Below are positions 6,136 to 6,777 of a DNA stretch of 6,777 nt, piece by piece. The position numbers and the translations under genes were made by a program. This DNA is from Burkholderiales bacterium. GTDB lineage: Bacteria; Pseudomonadota; Gammaproteobacteria; Burkholderiales; Burkholderiaceae. The notes under the pieces were generated by a model. The model worked only from the letters and a program-made list of their open reading frames with translations, was not told where the DNA came from and searched no databases. Numbering within the stretch: the stretch's first letter is position 1; each line of letters begins with the position of its first letter. The DNA is taken from contig CANFNO010000160.1 of NCBI GenBank assembly GCA_947447845.1, positions 1 to 6,777 on the forward strand, read 5' to 3'.

Positions 6136-6744
6136 TCAGTCCAAAAGCGCATTGTCCATCGCGTAACGTGTCAACTCCGCTACGCCTGTCATTTGCATTT
6201 TTTCCAATAGGCGCGCCTTGTGCGTGCTGACTGTCTTATTGCTGATGCTCAACTGCTTGGCAATGTCGTTAACGCCTAAGCCTTTTACAAGGCATTTAAA
6301 GACATTGAACTCACGATCTGACAGTGCGACGTGGGGCAAAATTGGGCCGCTAGCCGTTGCCATAAGTGCCATTTTTTGAGCTACTTCACTTGAAATGAAA
6401 CGCCCACCAGCGGCAATTTTTCGGATAGCCGCAAGCAGCACTTCAGGTTCACTGTCCTTGGTCACGTAGCCGTCGGCGCCTGACTTCAAAGCGCGCGATG
6501 CAACTTGTGCGGTGTCGTGCATGCTAAGCACCAAAATCGGCAGTGATGGCCAGTGGGCTTTAATACGAGCAATGAGGTCAGGACCACTAAAACCGGGCAT
6601 ATTGATGTCCAGCAACAAGATGTCACAGCGGTAATAGCTCGGCGGATACCGTTCTTGCGAAGACCTGAGGCAGGCGGCAGTATGGGCAGGAGATGCACTC
6701 CATTGGAGGTGTGCACTTAACTGGCCAGAGTGCACACCATGCAA
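6136..6744 (-). CDS. NarL/FixJ-family response regulator with an incomplete receiver
   Basis: A 202-codon cytoplasmic DNA-binding regulator. The receiver part keeps the phospho-acceptor D46 in LLLDINMPG (43-51), the switch serine S74 in LVLSMHD, and the conserved lysine K96 in GYVTKDS. The C-terminal GerE/LuxR-type helix-turn-helix (about 141-202) is typical: LSDREFNVFKCLVKGL, IAKQLSISNKTVSTHKARLL, then AELTRYAMDNALLD. What is missing is the first beta-strand and the adjacent acidic pair (usually Asp-Asp) that binds Mg2+, expected some 46 residues before D46. The frame opens only at TTG (6742-6744), three codons after an in-frame TAA; a better start or the missing segment is not in either other frame. 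It is therefore an N-terminally damaged gene, an atypical receiver, or a gene broken by a sequencing frameshift. A partner histidine kinase is not in the window. Confidence 0.75.
   Translation of the reverse strand: MHGVHSGQLSAHLQWSASPAHTAACLRSSQERYPPSYYRCDILLLDINMPGFSGPDLIARIKAHWPSLPILVLSMHDTAQVASRALKSGADGYVTKDSEPEVLLAAIRKIAAGGRFISSEVAQKMALMATASGPILPHVALSDREFNVFKCLVKGLGVNDIAKQLSISNKTVSTHKARLLEKMQMTGVAELTRYAMDNALLD
6708..6738. repeat. 10-bp perfect dyad at the 5' end of the response regulator
   Basis: GGTGTGCACT (6708-6717) is the exact reverse complement of AGTGCACACC (6729-6738). The 11-base spacer contains the 8-bp palindrome CTGGCCAG (6721-6728). A further TGCACT copy lies at 6694-6699, and CTCC-ATT-GGAG (6698-6708) makes a second small hairpin sharing sequence with the first. 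It could be an operator or an RNA structure; it lies within the first codons of the annotated reading frame. Confidence 0.65.
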
Positions 6745-6777
6745 GAGTCGAATTTATCCCCGGTCATTGCCACCAAG

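Overview
The window looks like a chromosomal housekeeping segment of a betaproteobacterium, most likely order Burkholderiales and probably family Comamonadaceae (Rhodoferax/Polaromonas-like). This placement rests on the gene order thioredoxin - Rho - type B ribosomal protein L31 - GT39-like membrane protein - Ppx/GppA phosphatase, and on the character of the proteins; it is inferred from memory, not from a search.

Layout, left to right. Positions 1-208 are a non-coding leader with nested inverted repeats. It is followed by trxA (209-547, +), which ends in a strong intrinsic terminator (562-592). A ~170-nt leader then precedes rho (764-2026, +); it holds a compact hairpin and a C-rich, G-poor tract that resembles a Rho utilisation site. 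rpmE2 (2111-2368, +) follows, with a good Shine-Dalgarno and a strong terminator at 2403-2435. Next come a 12-13-segment membrane protein of glycosyltransferase family 39/ArnT-like type (2461-4167, +) and ppx (4263-5771, +). From 5772 to 6135 lies a convergent gap unusually rich in perfect inverted repeats, with one doubtful 72-codon ORF on the minus strand. At the right edge is a minus-strand NarL/FixJ response regulator (6136-6744).

The plus-strand genes are core functions: redox homeostasis (TrxA), transcription termination (Rho), translation (L31), envelope glycosylation or a related membrane function, and polyphosphate/(p)ppGpp metabolism (Ppx/GppA). The two intrinsic terminators split them into at least three transcription units: trxA; rho-rpmE2; membrane protein-ppx. 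The last unit has no evident promoter.

Most of the window is ordinary. The parts worth a second look are at the right end: the response regulator lacks the start of its receiver domain, including the acidic metal-binding pair, and a 10-bp perfect dyad sits where that segment should be. The convergent gap also contains several stacked inverted repeats that no gene explains. I see no convincing new multi-gene system.
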